This document shows, in pieces, positions 45,451 through 54,410 of a stretch of 64,000 nt of DNA. Source of the DNA: Sphaerisporangium corydalis (GTDB taxonomy: Bacteria > Actinomycetota > Actinomycetes > Streptosporangiales > Streptosporangiaceae). Under the pieces are notes generated by a model, which was not told the origin of the DNA, did no database searches, and worked only from the letters and a program-made list of their open reading frames with translations. The first letter of the stretch is position 1; every line of letters begins with the position of its first letter. The position numbers were made by a program, and so were the translations under genes. The DNA lies in the NCBI RefSeq assembly GCF_025506355.1, contig NZ_JANZYP010000014.1, positions 89,173 through 153,172 on the forward strand, given 5' to 3'.

Positions 45451-48003
45451 ATGGCTGACATGCCCTCATGGGCGAAAACGGTCTTCGACGGCGCTGGCCG
45501 GGAGGTCGCCAAGATCCAGTACGGCGGCGCGGCGGAGGTGCGCCGCTCGGCCACCGTGTACGCGGGAGCGGACCAGCACACCGTGACGCCGCCACTTGGT
45601 GGCAAGACCACCTACACGACGAACGCCGCCGGGAAGATCACCGGGATCTCGGAGCAGTTCGGAACTCAATGGCTGAACAGCGCACGCGAATATGACGCGC
45701 TCGGGAACCTCACCCGGATGACCGACGCCAACGGCAATGCGCGCAAGTTCACCTATGACTGGGCCAAACGGCGGGTCGCCCTGACCGATCCCGATTTCGG
45801 GGCCACCACGGCCGCTTATGACCCGGCCGGGAACCTCACGTCCGCGACCGATGCCAAGGGCGTGACGATTTCCACCGTGTATGACGACCTTGGGCGGAAG
45901 AAGGAACAATGGGTCGGGAACCCCGGCTCCGGCACCAAGGTCGCAGAATGGGTCTACGACACCCTGTTCAAGGGAGAGCGCACCTCGGCGACGCGATGGA
46001 CCAGTGGACAGGCCTACACGGACACCGTGACGGACTACGACGCGGACTATCGCCGTCTCGGGTCGACTCTGACGATCCCCTCCACCGAGGGCCTGCTCGC
46101 GCGCACTTATACGTTCAAGGTGGGGTATGACAAGGCGGGCCGGGAGAACTCCAGAACCTTCCCGGAGGCCGGAGGATTACCGGAGGAGACGATCGCAACC
46201 ACGTCCAACGACGTCGGGCTCCCGACCGGATTGTCTTCCGACTTCGGGGGCGGTCTCACCTACGTGAAGACCACCGGCTACTCGCTTACAGGCAAGTTGT
46301 CATCGCGTGACCTCGGAGACTCGGCGAGTGTGCGGCGGACGCTGACCTGGGACCCTGCGACGAACGCGATCACGTCCGTCAAGACCGTGTCGAGCGCCGG
46401 GAACACCCCGTCCGCCACCGTTCAGGAAGACCAGTTCTCCTACGACTTGGCCGGTTCCCTCGCCTCGATCCTGGACAAGACCGGAACACCGGCGCCCCAG
46501 ATGGAATGCTTCGGGTATGACATACGGCGCCGCCTTGCGTCTGCGTTCACGACGACGGGGGCGTGCACGGGTGGACCGGCGTCGGGCGGTCCCGATCCGT
46601 ACAGTCTTTCCTACACCTACGACCCGGTCGGCAACATCAAGTCCGTGGCCGATTTCGGGCAGGCGGCGGCGTACGACTATCCGGCACCCGGTGCCGGGGT
46701 GGTGCGGCCGAACGCCGTGGGTTCGATCACGCGGGCGTCTGGAACGGACACGTACACCTACGACGCGAGAGGCCAGCTGACGTCGCAGCTCGTCAGTGGC
46801 ACGCCGTCCACATTCGACTGGAACGAGCTCGGGCAAATGGCCAAGGCGACGGTTGGCGGCGCGATTTCGGAGGAAGTCTACGACGCCGAGGGTAAGCGCC
46901 TGATCCGGCGAGAGTCCGGCAAGACGGTGCTCTATCTCGGTGCCATGGAGTTGGAGCTCGCCAACGGAAAGGTCACTGGCAAGCGTTACTACCAGACGCA
47001 GGACGGTGCCGTCGTGGCCATGCGCACGAGCGGCCGCACAGGCGTCACGTGGTTGCTCGCCGGGCCTCAGGGCAGTCAGGAACTCGCCATCGACGACACC
47101 ACAGGAAAGGCCGACCGCCAGAAATACATGCCTTTCGGCGCCCGGCGAGCCGGACGGGACGCGTTGCCGGGTACGGATCACGGATTCCTCGGCAAGACGG
47201 AGGACGACGCCACCGGGCTCGTGGATCTCGGTGCTCGCTATTACTCACCGGCGATCGCGAGGTTCGTCAGCACCGATCCACTGCTGGCGGGTGATCCTTC
47301 CGAGCAGCAACTCGCCAATCCCTATTCCTATGCCGGCGACAACCCTCTTCAGCTGTCCGATCCGACGGGGCTTTTCCCGCAGGCACAGAACGGTTCCCTC
47401 CTGTGTCTTCCGACTGACCTTCTGTGCTCGATCGACGCGCAGAACCAGGCACTCGATAGCGAAGAGCTGGCCGGACTTCAGCAGGAGCGGCAGGGATCAA
47501 GTCAGCTGCTCGCCGAGCTGAATGGAGCTGAAACCGTGCAACGGGGCAGCGTGGCGAAGACCGTCTTGCCGAAGAAGGAATGCGAAGGGGTATCAGACGA
47601 GTCCTGCAGCCTCTTCTTCTACGCTTCCAGTAAGGCGATGCAGCTGACCGATTCCAGCTACAGTAAGCCCGATGGATGTAAGAAGAACAAGCGGTGCTAC
47701 AAGAACGCGATGCGGCATTGCATACAGCAGGTTGCGTTGACGGACATGTGTGGTCTCAAAGACGCTCAGAGGATGGCAGAGAATCACGAAAAGGGTAATG
47801 ACATGTCCAACCCTAATGTGGTCCGTGACACCATGGTCGATAAGCATAACAACACGGTCAGTCAGCGAACGGCTCTGGAGAATCTCAGCGAGTTAAGGGC
47901 GATCCGGACCGGCAAGGGCTCGCGCGAGCAGAGAGAGGCGAAGTACTGGGGGTATGTGAAGGACCTGTGTCAGTCGGTGTGGGACTCCAAGGAACTGCGG
48001 TGA
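45451..48003 (+). CDS. Orphan, N-terminally truncated Rhs core with a second toxin tip (DUF6973-like)
   Basis: 850 residues from ATG 45451; Rhs homology actually begins at about 45409, where it abuts the IS3 scar, and the frame is closed by TAG at 45391. There is no signal peptide or N-terminal domain. It parallels the first Rhs protein from GAGLLNPS (YWAKTV-like region) through ARYYSPAIARFVSTDP and NPYSYAGDNPLQ. The tip then diverges: about 200 residues, Cys-rich, ending with NAMRHC, NHEK, TMVDKHNNTV, resembling the RH...HE...D.HNN pattern of DUF6973 toxin-like domains. It is probably silent unless recombined onto a complete Rhs gene. Confidence 0.75.
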   Translation: MADMPSWAKTVFDGAGREVAKIQYGGAAEVRRSATVYAGADQHTVTPPLGGKTTYTTNAAGKITGISEQFGTQWLNSAREYDALGNLTRMTDANGNARKFTYDWAKRRVALTDPDFGATTAAYDPAGNLTSATDAKGVTISTVYDDLGRKKEQWVGNPGSGTKVAEWVYDTLFKGERTSATRWTSGQAYTDTVTDYDADYRRLGSTLTIPSTEGLLARTYTFKVGYDKAGRENSRTFPEAGGLPEETIATTSNDVGLPTGLSSDFGGGLTYVKTTGYSLTGKLSSRDLGDSASVRRTLTWDPATNAITSVKTVSSAGNTPSATVQEDQFSYDLAGSLASILDKTGTPAPQMECFGYDIRRRLASAFTTTGACTGGPASGGPDPYSLSYTYDPVGNIKSVADFGQAAAYDYPAPGAGVVRPNAVGSITRASGTDTYTYDARGQLTSQLVSGTPSTFDWNELGQMAKATVGGAISEEVYDAEGKRLIRRESGKTVLYLGAMELELANGKVTGKRYYQTQDGAVVAMRTSGRTGVTWLLAGPQGSQELAIDDTTGKADRQKYMPFGARRAGRDALPGTDHGFLGKTEDDATGLVDLGARYYSPAIARFVSTDPLLAGDPSEQQLANPYSYAGDNPLQLSDPTGLFPQAQNGSLLCLPTDLLCSIDAQNQALDSEELAGLQQERQGSSQLLAELNGAETVQRGSVAKTVLPKKECEGVSDESCSLFFYASSKAMQLTDSSYSKPDGCKKNKRCYKNAMRHCIQQVALTDMCGLKDAQRMAENHEKGNDMSNPNVVRDTMVDKHNNTVSQRTALENLSELRAIRTGKGSREQREAKYWGYVKDLCQSVWDSKELR

Positions 48004-48081
48004 CCGGCTCACCAACCTCGGCATACTCCCCGGTCACGGCCTTCAACGCACTCGTGCTGACAATGTAGAGGGGCGGCTGAT

Positions 48082-48558
48082 ATGCGCTCTCGAACGGTGA
48101 ACATGATCGTCGGCTCTGCGTTCTGCGGGGTCGTCTTGATCGGAGCGGTCCTCTTCACGAGGGCGAAGGCATGGTACGACTTCGTGGCAGACAGGCCGGA
48201 CTCGGCGTGTGTGGCGCAAAGCGCCGCTGACAACGAGCGGTTGAGTACGGCGATCACGCCGTACCTGCCGCCGGGGACTGCCGCCGGCCTGTCCGGCGCG
48301 CACGGGTGCGGGCCACCGAAAAGCGGTGCCTGGATCGGGACCGATCTTCCTGGCATCACGATCAAGGACGCCCTGCGAGGGTTCCGCGCTCCGGCCTGGA
48401 CTCCGGTCTCGGCGAGTGAGGCCCAGGAGTACGCCGAGGATGACGAAGTGGCCATCGCTGTGACGGGCGATGTCGACGGCCGGAAGGCGGACGTCTACGC
48501 GACGCAGCCCAAGTCGGGTGTAGGGCCTGTGACCATCACGGCCTGGTTCGACGAGTGA
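48082..48558 (+). CDS. Membrane-anchored candidate immunity protein
   Basis: 158 residues, ATG with GAGGGGCGG upstream. An N-terminal membrane/signal segment (VNMIVGSAFCGVVLIGAVLF) is followed by about 130 extracytoplasmic residues with cysteines at ACVAQ and HGCGPP and a Gly/Asp-rich end. No family is recognised. It sits 78 bases behind the truncated Rhs toxin tip, so an immunity role is inferred from position; its surface location would suit a toxin that acts outside or at the membrane. Confidence 0.5.
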   Translation: MRSRTVNMIVGSAFCGVVLIGAVLFTRAKAWYDFVADRPDSACVAQSAADNERLSTAITPYLPPGTAAGLSGAHGCGPPKSGAWIGTDLPGITIKDALRGFRAPAWTPVSASEAQEYAEDDEVAIAVTGDVDGRKADVYATQPKSGVGPVTITAWFDE

Positions 48559-48567
48559 AGGCGGCGT

Positions 48568-49254
48568 TCAATGAGCCCTTTGGTCGGTGGGGGTGTTTCT
48601 TAGGTAGGTGAGGACGGCTAGGACGCGGCGGTTGGTGTGGTCGTCTGGGGGGAGGCCGAGTTTGGCGAGGATGTTGCCGACGTGTTTGCCTACCGCGGCT
48701 TCGGAGACGACGAGCAGGCGGGCGATGGCGGCGTTTGAATGGCCTTCGGCTACCGAGGCCAGGACCTCGCGTTCGCGGGTGGACAGGGTCGCGAGCGGGT
48801 CGCTCTGGCGGCGGAGGAGCCGGCGGACGACCTGGGGGTCCACGACGGTGCCGCCGTCGGCGACCTGGCGGAGCGCGGTGACGAAGTCCTCGACGTCGAC
48901 GACCCGGTCCTTGAGCAGGTAGCCGATGCCTCGTCCGTCGCCGGAGTCGAGCAGGTCGGTGGCGTAGGCGTGCTGGACGTACTGGCTGAGCGCGACGACG
49001 GCCAGGCCGGGGTGGGCGCGGCGCAGGTCGACGGCGGCGCGCAACCCTTCGTCGGTGAACCCCGGGGGCATCCGGATGTCGGTCACCACCAGGTCGGGGA
49101 CGTGTTCGGCGACCGCCGCCCGTAGCGCGTCGGCGTCGCCGACCGCCGCGACGACCTCGAACCCGAACCTCGCGAGCAGCCCGGCGAGGCCTTCCCTGAG
49201 CAGTACACCGTCCTCGGCGAGGACTACTCGGATGGGAGGTCGTCCGGCGTGCAA
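48568..49254 (-). CDS. LuxR/NarL-type response regulator
   Basis: 228 residues from TTG 49254, overlapping the kinase gene by 31 bases, with GTGGAG just upstream. The receiver domain has phosphoacceptor Asp59 (VVTDIRMPPG) and acidic Glu14-Asp15; the Lys is in YLLKDRV. The LuxR helix-turn-helix starts at LSTREREVLASVAEGHSNAAIARLLVVSEAAVGKHV. It partners the upstream-encoded kinase and probably controls the divergent lipoprotein-ABC genes. Confidence 0.9.
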   Translation of the reverse strand: MHAGRPPIRVVLAEDGVLLREGLAGLLARFGFEVVAAVGDADALRAAVAEHVPDLVVTDIRMPPGFTDEGLRAAVDLRRAHPGLAVVALSQYVQHAYATDLLDSGDGRGIGYLLKDRVVDVEDFVTALRQVADGGTVVDPQVVRRLLRRQSDPLATLSTREREVLASVAEGHSNAAIARLLVVSEAAVGKHVGNILAKLGLPPDDHTNRRVLAVLTYLRNTPTDQRAH

Positions 49255-50690
49255 GGGATCTCCACACGTAGCAGGGTCGGTCCGCCGGGCGGGCTGGACA
49301 GCGCCAGCGTGCCGCCGGTCACCGCGACCCGGTCGGCCAGGCCGGTGAGCCCGGTGCCCCGTCGCGGGTCGGCCCCGCCGTGACCATTATCGCGGATCTC
49401 CATGGTCAGCGTGCCGGCGTGGCGGGGGGAGCCGTCCGCCGCTGTGGTGTTCGTGCCGGTGCGGCGGAGGGAGAGGGACGCCGAGGTGGCGCCGCTGTGT
49501 TTGACGATGTTGGTCAGTGCCTCGGCGGCGACGAAGTAGGCGGTGGCCTCGACGTGGGACGGGGCTCGTACGGGCAGATCGGCCCGCACGGTCACCGGGA
49601 TGGCCTGCTGTTCGGCGAGCTCGCGGAGCGCGGCGGGGAGGCCGAGGTCGGTCAGGATCTGCGGGTGGATGCCGTGGATCAGCTCGCGCAGCTCGGCCAT
49701 GAGCTGCTTGGCCTGGCCGTGGGCGTCGGTCACCGCCAGGGCGGCGGGTGATCCGGGGGGCAGGTCGAGGCGGGCGAGGCCGAGCTGCAGGGTGAGGCTG
49801 ATCAGGCGCTGCTGGGCGCCGTCGTGCAGGTCGCGCTCGATCCGGCGGCGCTCGGCCTCGAACGCGTCCACCAGCCGCATCCTCGACCGGGACACCTCGA
49901 CCAGTTCGGCGCGCAGCCGCCCGCCCGGGCCGCCGCCCAGCAGCGTGCGCGCCAGGGCGCCGTGCGCTCCGGCGAGCAGGGCGAGCACGTAAGGCACGGC
50001 CGGGAGGAGCGCGACGGCGGCCAGCGCGTAGGGCACGGCCTCTCCGACGGTGCCGACCTCGCCGAGGCCGAGGGACACCGGGGCGCCGGGCGTCACCACG
50101 AACGTCGCGGCGAGGGACGCGCCGACCAGCAGCACCGGCGTCAGCACCACGCCGTACGCCAGGGGGATCACTGTGGCCAGGAGGAACGCGTACCCGAGCT
50201 CGCACCAGGTGGCCGGCTCGGTGTACCTGGTACGTAGCCACCCGGCCGGGCCCGTGCCGCGCGGGCGTTGGTGCGCCGAGGCGGCCGGGCGGGCGTCGAC
50301 GACGCGCAGCCGCCGGCGTTCCAGCTCGGCCAGCGGAAGGGCTACCAGCGGGCCGAGCGACGCGACCAGTGTGATTCCGAGCAGGACGAGGGACGTCGCC
50401 GCCAGGGCGGACGGACGGCCGTCTTCCGCGCCGGCGCGCCGCAGGAGCAGGAGCCACGGCAGGCTGAGCAGGCCCAGCGGGAGAGCGGCGGCGAGGGCCG
50501 CGGGCGGGGTCGTCAGCACGTACGCCAGCGACCGCCACGGCCACGCGGTGACGAGGAACGCGCGCCGCGCGACGGCCTCCAGGGGGTTGCGCGCGCGCCG
50601 GATGTTCGCCGCCGGTGTGGGTTTCTGGCCGGGGTCATCGTTCGGGGTGGGTGCGCGTCGTGGAGCGGGATTCTGCTGGTGGACGGGCAC
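49224..50690 (-). CDS. NarL-type sensor histidine kinase
   Basis: 488 residues from GTG 50690. Several membrane segments (about 60-245) lie in two groups without a recognisable extracellular sensor domain. The HisKA_3 dimerisation helix carries His289 in ERRRIERDLHDGAQQRL, and the HATPase domain has the N box AEALTNIVKHS, G1 DNGHGG and GTGLTGLADRV. It is co-transcribed with the response regulator. The weak extracellular part suggests it senses a membrane event. Confidence 0.9.
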   Translation of the reverse strand: MPVHQQNPAPRRAPTPNDDPGQKPTPAANIRRARNPLEAVARRAFLVTAWPWRSLAYVLTTPPAALAAALPLGLLSLPWLLLLRRAGAEDGRPSALAATSLVLLGITLVASLGPLVALPLAELERRRLRVVDARPAASAHQRPRGTGPAGWLRTRYTEPATWCELGYAFLLATVIPLAYGVVLTPVLLVGASLAATFVVTPGAPVSLGLGEVGTVGEAVPYALAAVALLPAVPYVLALLAGAHGALARTLLGGGPGGRLRAELVEVSRSRMRLVDAFEAERRRIERDLHDGAQQRLISLTLQLGLARLDLPPGSPAALAVTDAHGQAKQLMAELRELIHGIHPQILTDLGLPAALRELAEQQAIPVTVRADLPVRAPSHVEATAYFVAAEALTNIVKHSGATSASLSLRRTGTNTTAADGSPRHAGTLTMEIRDNGHGGADPRRGTGLTGLADRVAVTGGTLALSSPPGGPTLLRVEIPCTPDDLPSE

Positions 50691-50845
50691 CTGGCCACGC
50701 TAGCTTGTCGCCGCCGCTCGTGCCCATACGCCTGGGCGTTGGTCGCGAGGTGGGGCTGGGCATACCCGATGACGCCTACTGGTGTCAGTGCCCGTCGTGG
50801 GTGCCGCGTGGTCTTCTCACCTTCAGTCGAAGAACTGGAGTTGGT

Positions 50846-51631
50846 GTGAAGATCTTGTTGAGGACGGTTTGTTTGATGGTGGCCGTTGCCGCCGGGGTGG
50901 GTGGGTGTGCCGATATTTCGGCGATCAATGAGGCGCGGCAGGACCGTCGTGCTTTTTCGTTCTCCGGGACGAAGCTCACGATCGACAATGACGAGGGCGA
51001 TCTGCGGCTGGTGGCCGGTAAGGCCGGTTCGGTCGATGTGGAGCGGTCGCTGACCGGGAAGGCGACGCTCGACGGCAACGCGACATGGTCGCTGGGCGGC
51101 GGGACGTTGCGCCTCACCGTCGTCTGCAGCGGGCTGGTGCCGGACTGCGGCGGGCGGCACATCGTCCACGTGCCCCCCGGAGTGGCGCTCACCGTGGTGA
51201 GCGACGGCGGGCCGGTGCGGGCCGTCGGGCTCGCCGCGGACCTGACGGCCGAGGTGGCCGAGGGCTGGCTGCGGGTCGAGCGGCCGTCCGGCACGCTGCG
51301 GCTGCGCGCCGAGAACGACGTGGAGGTCACGGGCGCCCGCTCGGCCGACGTCAGCGCCACGTCGACCGATCGGGACGTCGCGCTGACGTTCACCGGCGCG
51401 CCCGGCCGGGTCGAGGCCAGGGCCGGTAACGGGTCGGTCTCCGTCACCCTGCCCGAGGGCCCGGAGACCTACCGGATCACCGGAAACCCCAAAAACCCCT
51501 CCGGGGACGACAAGGACGCCTCCGATGACCCTGGCGGCGTCGGTCCGTCCGATCTGCGGAGCGATCCGGCGAGCCGGCGGACCGTCGTGGTCGCCGCCGG
51601 ACGTGACGTCCGCGTGCGGAAGGGCCGCTGA
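50846..51631 (+). CDS. DUF4097-like lipoprotein
   Basis: 261 residues from GTG 50846, divergent from the kinase gene with a 155-base shared promoter region. The signal peptide ends at a lipobox-like VGGCAD (Cys about 20). A right-handed beta repeat follows, with VDVERSL, GRHIVHVPPGVALTVVSDGGPVRAVGL, LRLRAENDVEVTG and DRDVALTFTGAPGRVEARAGNGSVSVTLP, typical of DUF4097 putative adhesins. It is first in an operon with ABC exporter genes, probably the surface output of the two-component system. Confidence 0.75.
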   Translation: MKILLRTVCLMVAVAAGVGGCADISAINEARQDRRAFSFSGTKLTIDNDEGDLRLVAGKAGSVDVERSLTGKATLDGNATWSLGGGTLRLTVVCSGLVPDCGGRHIVHVPPGVALTVVSDGGPVRAVGLAADLTAEVAEGWLRVERPSGTLRLRAENDVEVTGARSADVSATSTDRDVALTFTGAPGRVEARAGNGSVSVTLPEGPETYRITGNPKNPSGDDKDASDDPGGVGPSDLRSDPASRRTVVVAAGRDVRVRKGR

Positions 51632-51773
51632 TGCCGGAGCGGGTCGATGTCCTCCAGATGTGGCGGGGCGTTGATGGTGGGGGTCGGTGTCGTCGAGGTG
51701 TGGCGTGTGCGGAGGGGGCGTTGATGGTGGAGGTCGATGTCATCGGGGCCTGTCGCGTACGGAGGGGTCGCTG
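51631..51773 (+). repeat. Tandem 50-bp intercistronic repeats with coupled start codons
   Basis: TGATG junctions occur at ATG 51631, 51674, 51724 and 51774, the last three exactly 50 bases apart. Each carries CGGAGGGG-like ribosome site, stop and start. Between them are two 16-codon minigenes (MVGVGVVEVWRVRRGR and MVEVDVIGACRVRRGR), each stopping in a TGATG that starts the next. The unit looks like a duplicated end-of-lipoprotein/start-of-ATPase junction. Confidence 0.7.
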
Positions 51774-52667
51774 ATGTTGGAGTTGGTCGAGGTCAGCAAG
51801 GTTTATCGCGGGGGGAAGCGGGCGGTGGAGGGGGTGACGTTGCGGCTCGGCGCGGGGCTGGTGGGGTTGCTCGGGCCCAACGGGGCGGGGAAGTCGTCGC
51901 TGATGCGGATCGCCGCGACCGTGACGCGCCCGACCGGTGGACGGGTGCTGTTCGACGGCACCGACGTCGTCGCCGACCCTGGCGCGCTCCGGCGGGTCCT
52001 CGGGTACCTGCCGCAGGACTTCGGCGTCTACCCCAACCTGACGGCCCGCGAGTTCCTGTCCTACCTGGCGGCAGTCAAGGGACTGTCCGCGCGGTCGGCG
52101 CGGGCACGGATCGGGGAGCTGCTGGAGCTGGTCAACCTGACCGAGGCGGCCAAGCGTCCGCTGGGCGCGTACTCGGGTGGCATGCTCCGGCGGGTGGGCA
52201 TCGCGCAGGCCCTGCTCGGCGACCCACGGGTGATCATCGTGGACGAGCCGACCGCCGGCCTCGACCCGCAGGAACGCGTCCGGTTCCGCAACCTGCTCAG
52301 CGACCTGGCCGCCGACCGGGTGGTGCTGCTGTCCACGCACATCGTGTCCGACGTCGAGTCGGTGGCGGGCGACATCGCGATCGTGGCGCGGGGAAGGCTG
52401 CTGCGGCGTGGCACCCCCGATGAGCTGCTCGCCTCGGTCGCCGGGCAGGTGTGGGAGGTGACCGTACCGCCCGCCGAGGCCGGCGCGATGCGGGCCCGGC
52501 ACCTCGTCGGGCGCACGGTCCGCACGGCGGCGGGGGTCCGCGTACGGCTGCTGTCCCCAGGGCCGCCGGCACCGGGGGCCGAACGGGTGGCGCCCGACCT
52601 GGAGGATGCCTACCTCGCCGTCGTCACCGGACAGGACACCGCCGAGGCGCTGGGGAAGGGCCGATGA
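51774..52667 (+). CDS. ABC transporter ATP-binding protein
   Basis: 297 residues from ATG 51774, last in the series of repeated starts. Walker A is GLLGPNGAGKSSLM, the Q-loop is YLPQDFGVYP, the signature is YSGGMLRRVGIAQALLGDP, Walker B is VIIVDEPTAGLDP, and the H-loop is STHIVSD. The C-terminal extension suits DrrA/CcmA-type exporters. It overlaps the permease gene (ATGA). The substrate is unknown. Confidence 0.92.
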   Translation: MLELVEVSKVYRGGKRAVEGVTLRLGAGLVGLLGPNGAGKSSLMRIAATVTRPTGGRVLFDGTDVVADPGALRRVLGYLPQDFGVYPNLTAREFLSYLAAVKGLSARSARARIGELLELVNLTEAAKRPLGAYSGGMLRRVGIAQALLGDPRVIIVDEPTAGLDPQERVRFRNLLSDLAADRVVLLSTHIVSDVESVAGDIAIVARGRLLRRGTPDELLASVAGQVWEVTVPPAEAGAMRARHLVGRTVRTAAGVRVRLLSPGPPAPGAERVAPDLEDAYLAVVTGQDTAEALGKGR

Positions 52668-54310
52668 GGCCGCGGGTGCTCGGGGCGTTGGCTGTTGCGG
52701 ATTTTCGGGAGCGGGTGCGGCGGCCGGTGTACGCGGTGATCCTTTTGGCCGCCGTGGGTCTGGGGTATCTGGCGGTGCCGTCCACGGGCTCTCATTGGGT
52801 GATCGTCAACCTGGGGAATCACCGGGGCGTGTACGACAGCGCGTACGTCGCGGCGGTGACCGCGCTCGCCGGTGCGTTGTGGCTGTTCGCCGGCGGGTTC
52901 TACGTCGTGCGCGTCGCGATCGCTCGCGACGGCGCCACCGGGGTCGGGGAACTGCTCGCCGTCACACCGCTGCGCACCACGGAGTACCTGTTCGGCAAGT
53001 TCCTCAGCAACCTGCTGGTCCTGGGTTCGATGGCCGGCGTGCTCGTCGGGACCGCGCTGGTGATGCAGGTGGCGCGCGGGGAGTCCACCGGCGTCGACCC
53101 GGTCGCGCTGCTGGCCCCGTTCGTGCTGTTCACGCTGCCGGTGCTGGCCGCCGCCTCGGGGTGCGCGGTGCTGTTCGAGACGGTCCCGCTGCTGAGAGGC
53201 GGTCTCGGGAACGTCGTCTGGTTCTTCCTGTCGATGACGGTGATGATCGCGGGCCAGTCGCCGTCCGCGCCGCTGGGCGGGCTCGGCATGAACCTGTTCG
53301 CCGAGTCGGTCAAAGCGGACATGGCGGCGCGGCACATCGCGGTACGCGAGCTCAGCCTGGGCCTGATGTACCTCGACCGGCCGCCCCGGACCTTCGTGTG
53401 GTCCGGGCTGGATCTCACCTGGGGGTTCGCCGCCGAACGGCTGGCGCTGGCGGTGCTCGCGGGACTCCTGGCGGTGGTGCCGGCGCTGTGGTTCGCCCGG
53501 TTCGACCCGGCCCGCCGCGCCGGCCGCCCGGCTCCCGTCCCCGTCCCTGATGCCGTTCCCATCGCCGTCCCTGGCCCCGTCCCGCAGGCGGTCGTCCCGG
53601 GCCACGACGGAGCGTCTGGCCGCGAGGGAACCCTGGATCACGACGAGGCGGTGGCCGGGGGCGGCGGGTTCGAGGTCCGGGCGGTGACCGCGCCACGGCC
53701 CGGAGGCGCCGCGGGACGGCTGCTGGCCGGGGAGCTGCGCATCCTCGTGCGGGGGGTGTCGCGCTGGTGGTGGGCAGGCGTCGCGGCGCTCACGGTCGTC
53801 GGGCTGCTGGCGCCCACGGAGATCGCGACCGGGCCGCTGCTGCTCGCGACAAGCGTGTGGCCGGCGCTGATCTGGTCCCGGCTGGGCACCCAGGGACACG
53901 AGAACGGGGTCGGCGCGCTTCTCGGCGCCTACCCGGGCGTGCGGCGCCGGGTGCTCGCGGAATGGGCGGCCGGGGTCGTACTGACGGCGTTCACCGGCCT
54001 GGTGCCGGTGCTGCGGATGGCGCTGGCGGCGGACGGGCCGGGGACGGCGGCCTGGGCGGCCGGCACGCTGTTCATCCCTTCGCTGGCGCTCGCGCTGGGA
54101 GTGCTCGGCCGTACCCACCGCCTGTTCCAGGCCCTGTACCTCCCGCTGTGGTACATGGTCGTCAACGCGGTCGCCGCGCTCGACTACATCGGCGCCGTCC
54201 GTGCCGGCGGCCGCCCGGCCGGGCCTGACCCCCTCGCCGTGGCGGGAGTCGCCGCCGTCCTGCTCGCCACCGCACTCGCCGTCGTGACATTCAGGCACGC
54301 CCGGCGCTAG
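52664..54310 (+). CDS. ABC transporter permease (two-half, about 12 membrane segments)
   Basis: 548 residues, ATG overlapping the ATPase stop. Two blocks of about six membrane segments flank a Pro/Val/Gly-rich cytoplasmic linker at about residues 285-345 (VPVPDAVPIAVPGPVPQAV). Neither half has a strong family motif beyond ABC2-type features (RTTEYLFGKFLSNLL). The single-chain two-half design and the lipoprotein/two-component context suggest an envelope-defence or lipid/peptide exporter. Confidence 0.8.
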   Translation: MRPRVLGALAVADFRERVRRPVYAVILLAAVGLGYLAVPSTGSHWVIVNLGNHRGVYDSAYVAAVTALAGALWLFAGGFYVVRVAIARDGATGVGELLAVTPLRTTEYLFGKFLSNLLVLGSMAGVLVGTALVMQVARGESTGVDPVALLAPFVLFTLPVLAAASGCAVLFETVPLLRGGLGNVVWFFLSMTVMIAGQSPSAPLGGLGMNLFAESVKADMAARHIAVRELSLGLMYLDRPPRTFVWSGLDLTWGFAAERLALAVLAGLLAVVPALWFARFDPARRAGRPAPVPVPDAVPIAVPGPVPQAVVPGHDGASGREGTLDHDEAVAGGGGFEVRAVTAPRPGGAAGRLLAGELRILVRGVSRWWWAGVAALTVVGLLAPTEIATGPLLLATSVWPALIWSRLGTQGHENGVGALLGAYPGVRRRVLAEWAAGVVLTAFTGLVPVLRMALAADGPGTAAWAAGTLFIPSLALALGVLGRTHRLFQALYLPLWYMVVNAVAALDYIGAVRAGGRPAGPDPLAVAGVAAVLLATALAVVTFRHARR

Positions 54311-54410
54311 TGCGGTGCCCTGGCCCGCCCCATCTTTGTGGAATGTCCTGGAATCGCCCTTCGAGTGAGGTCGAAGCGGGAAACGTCCGCACGCGGCGCA
54401 GGATCGGATC

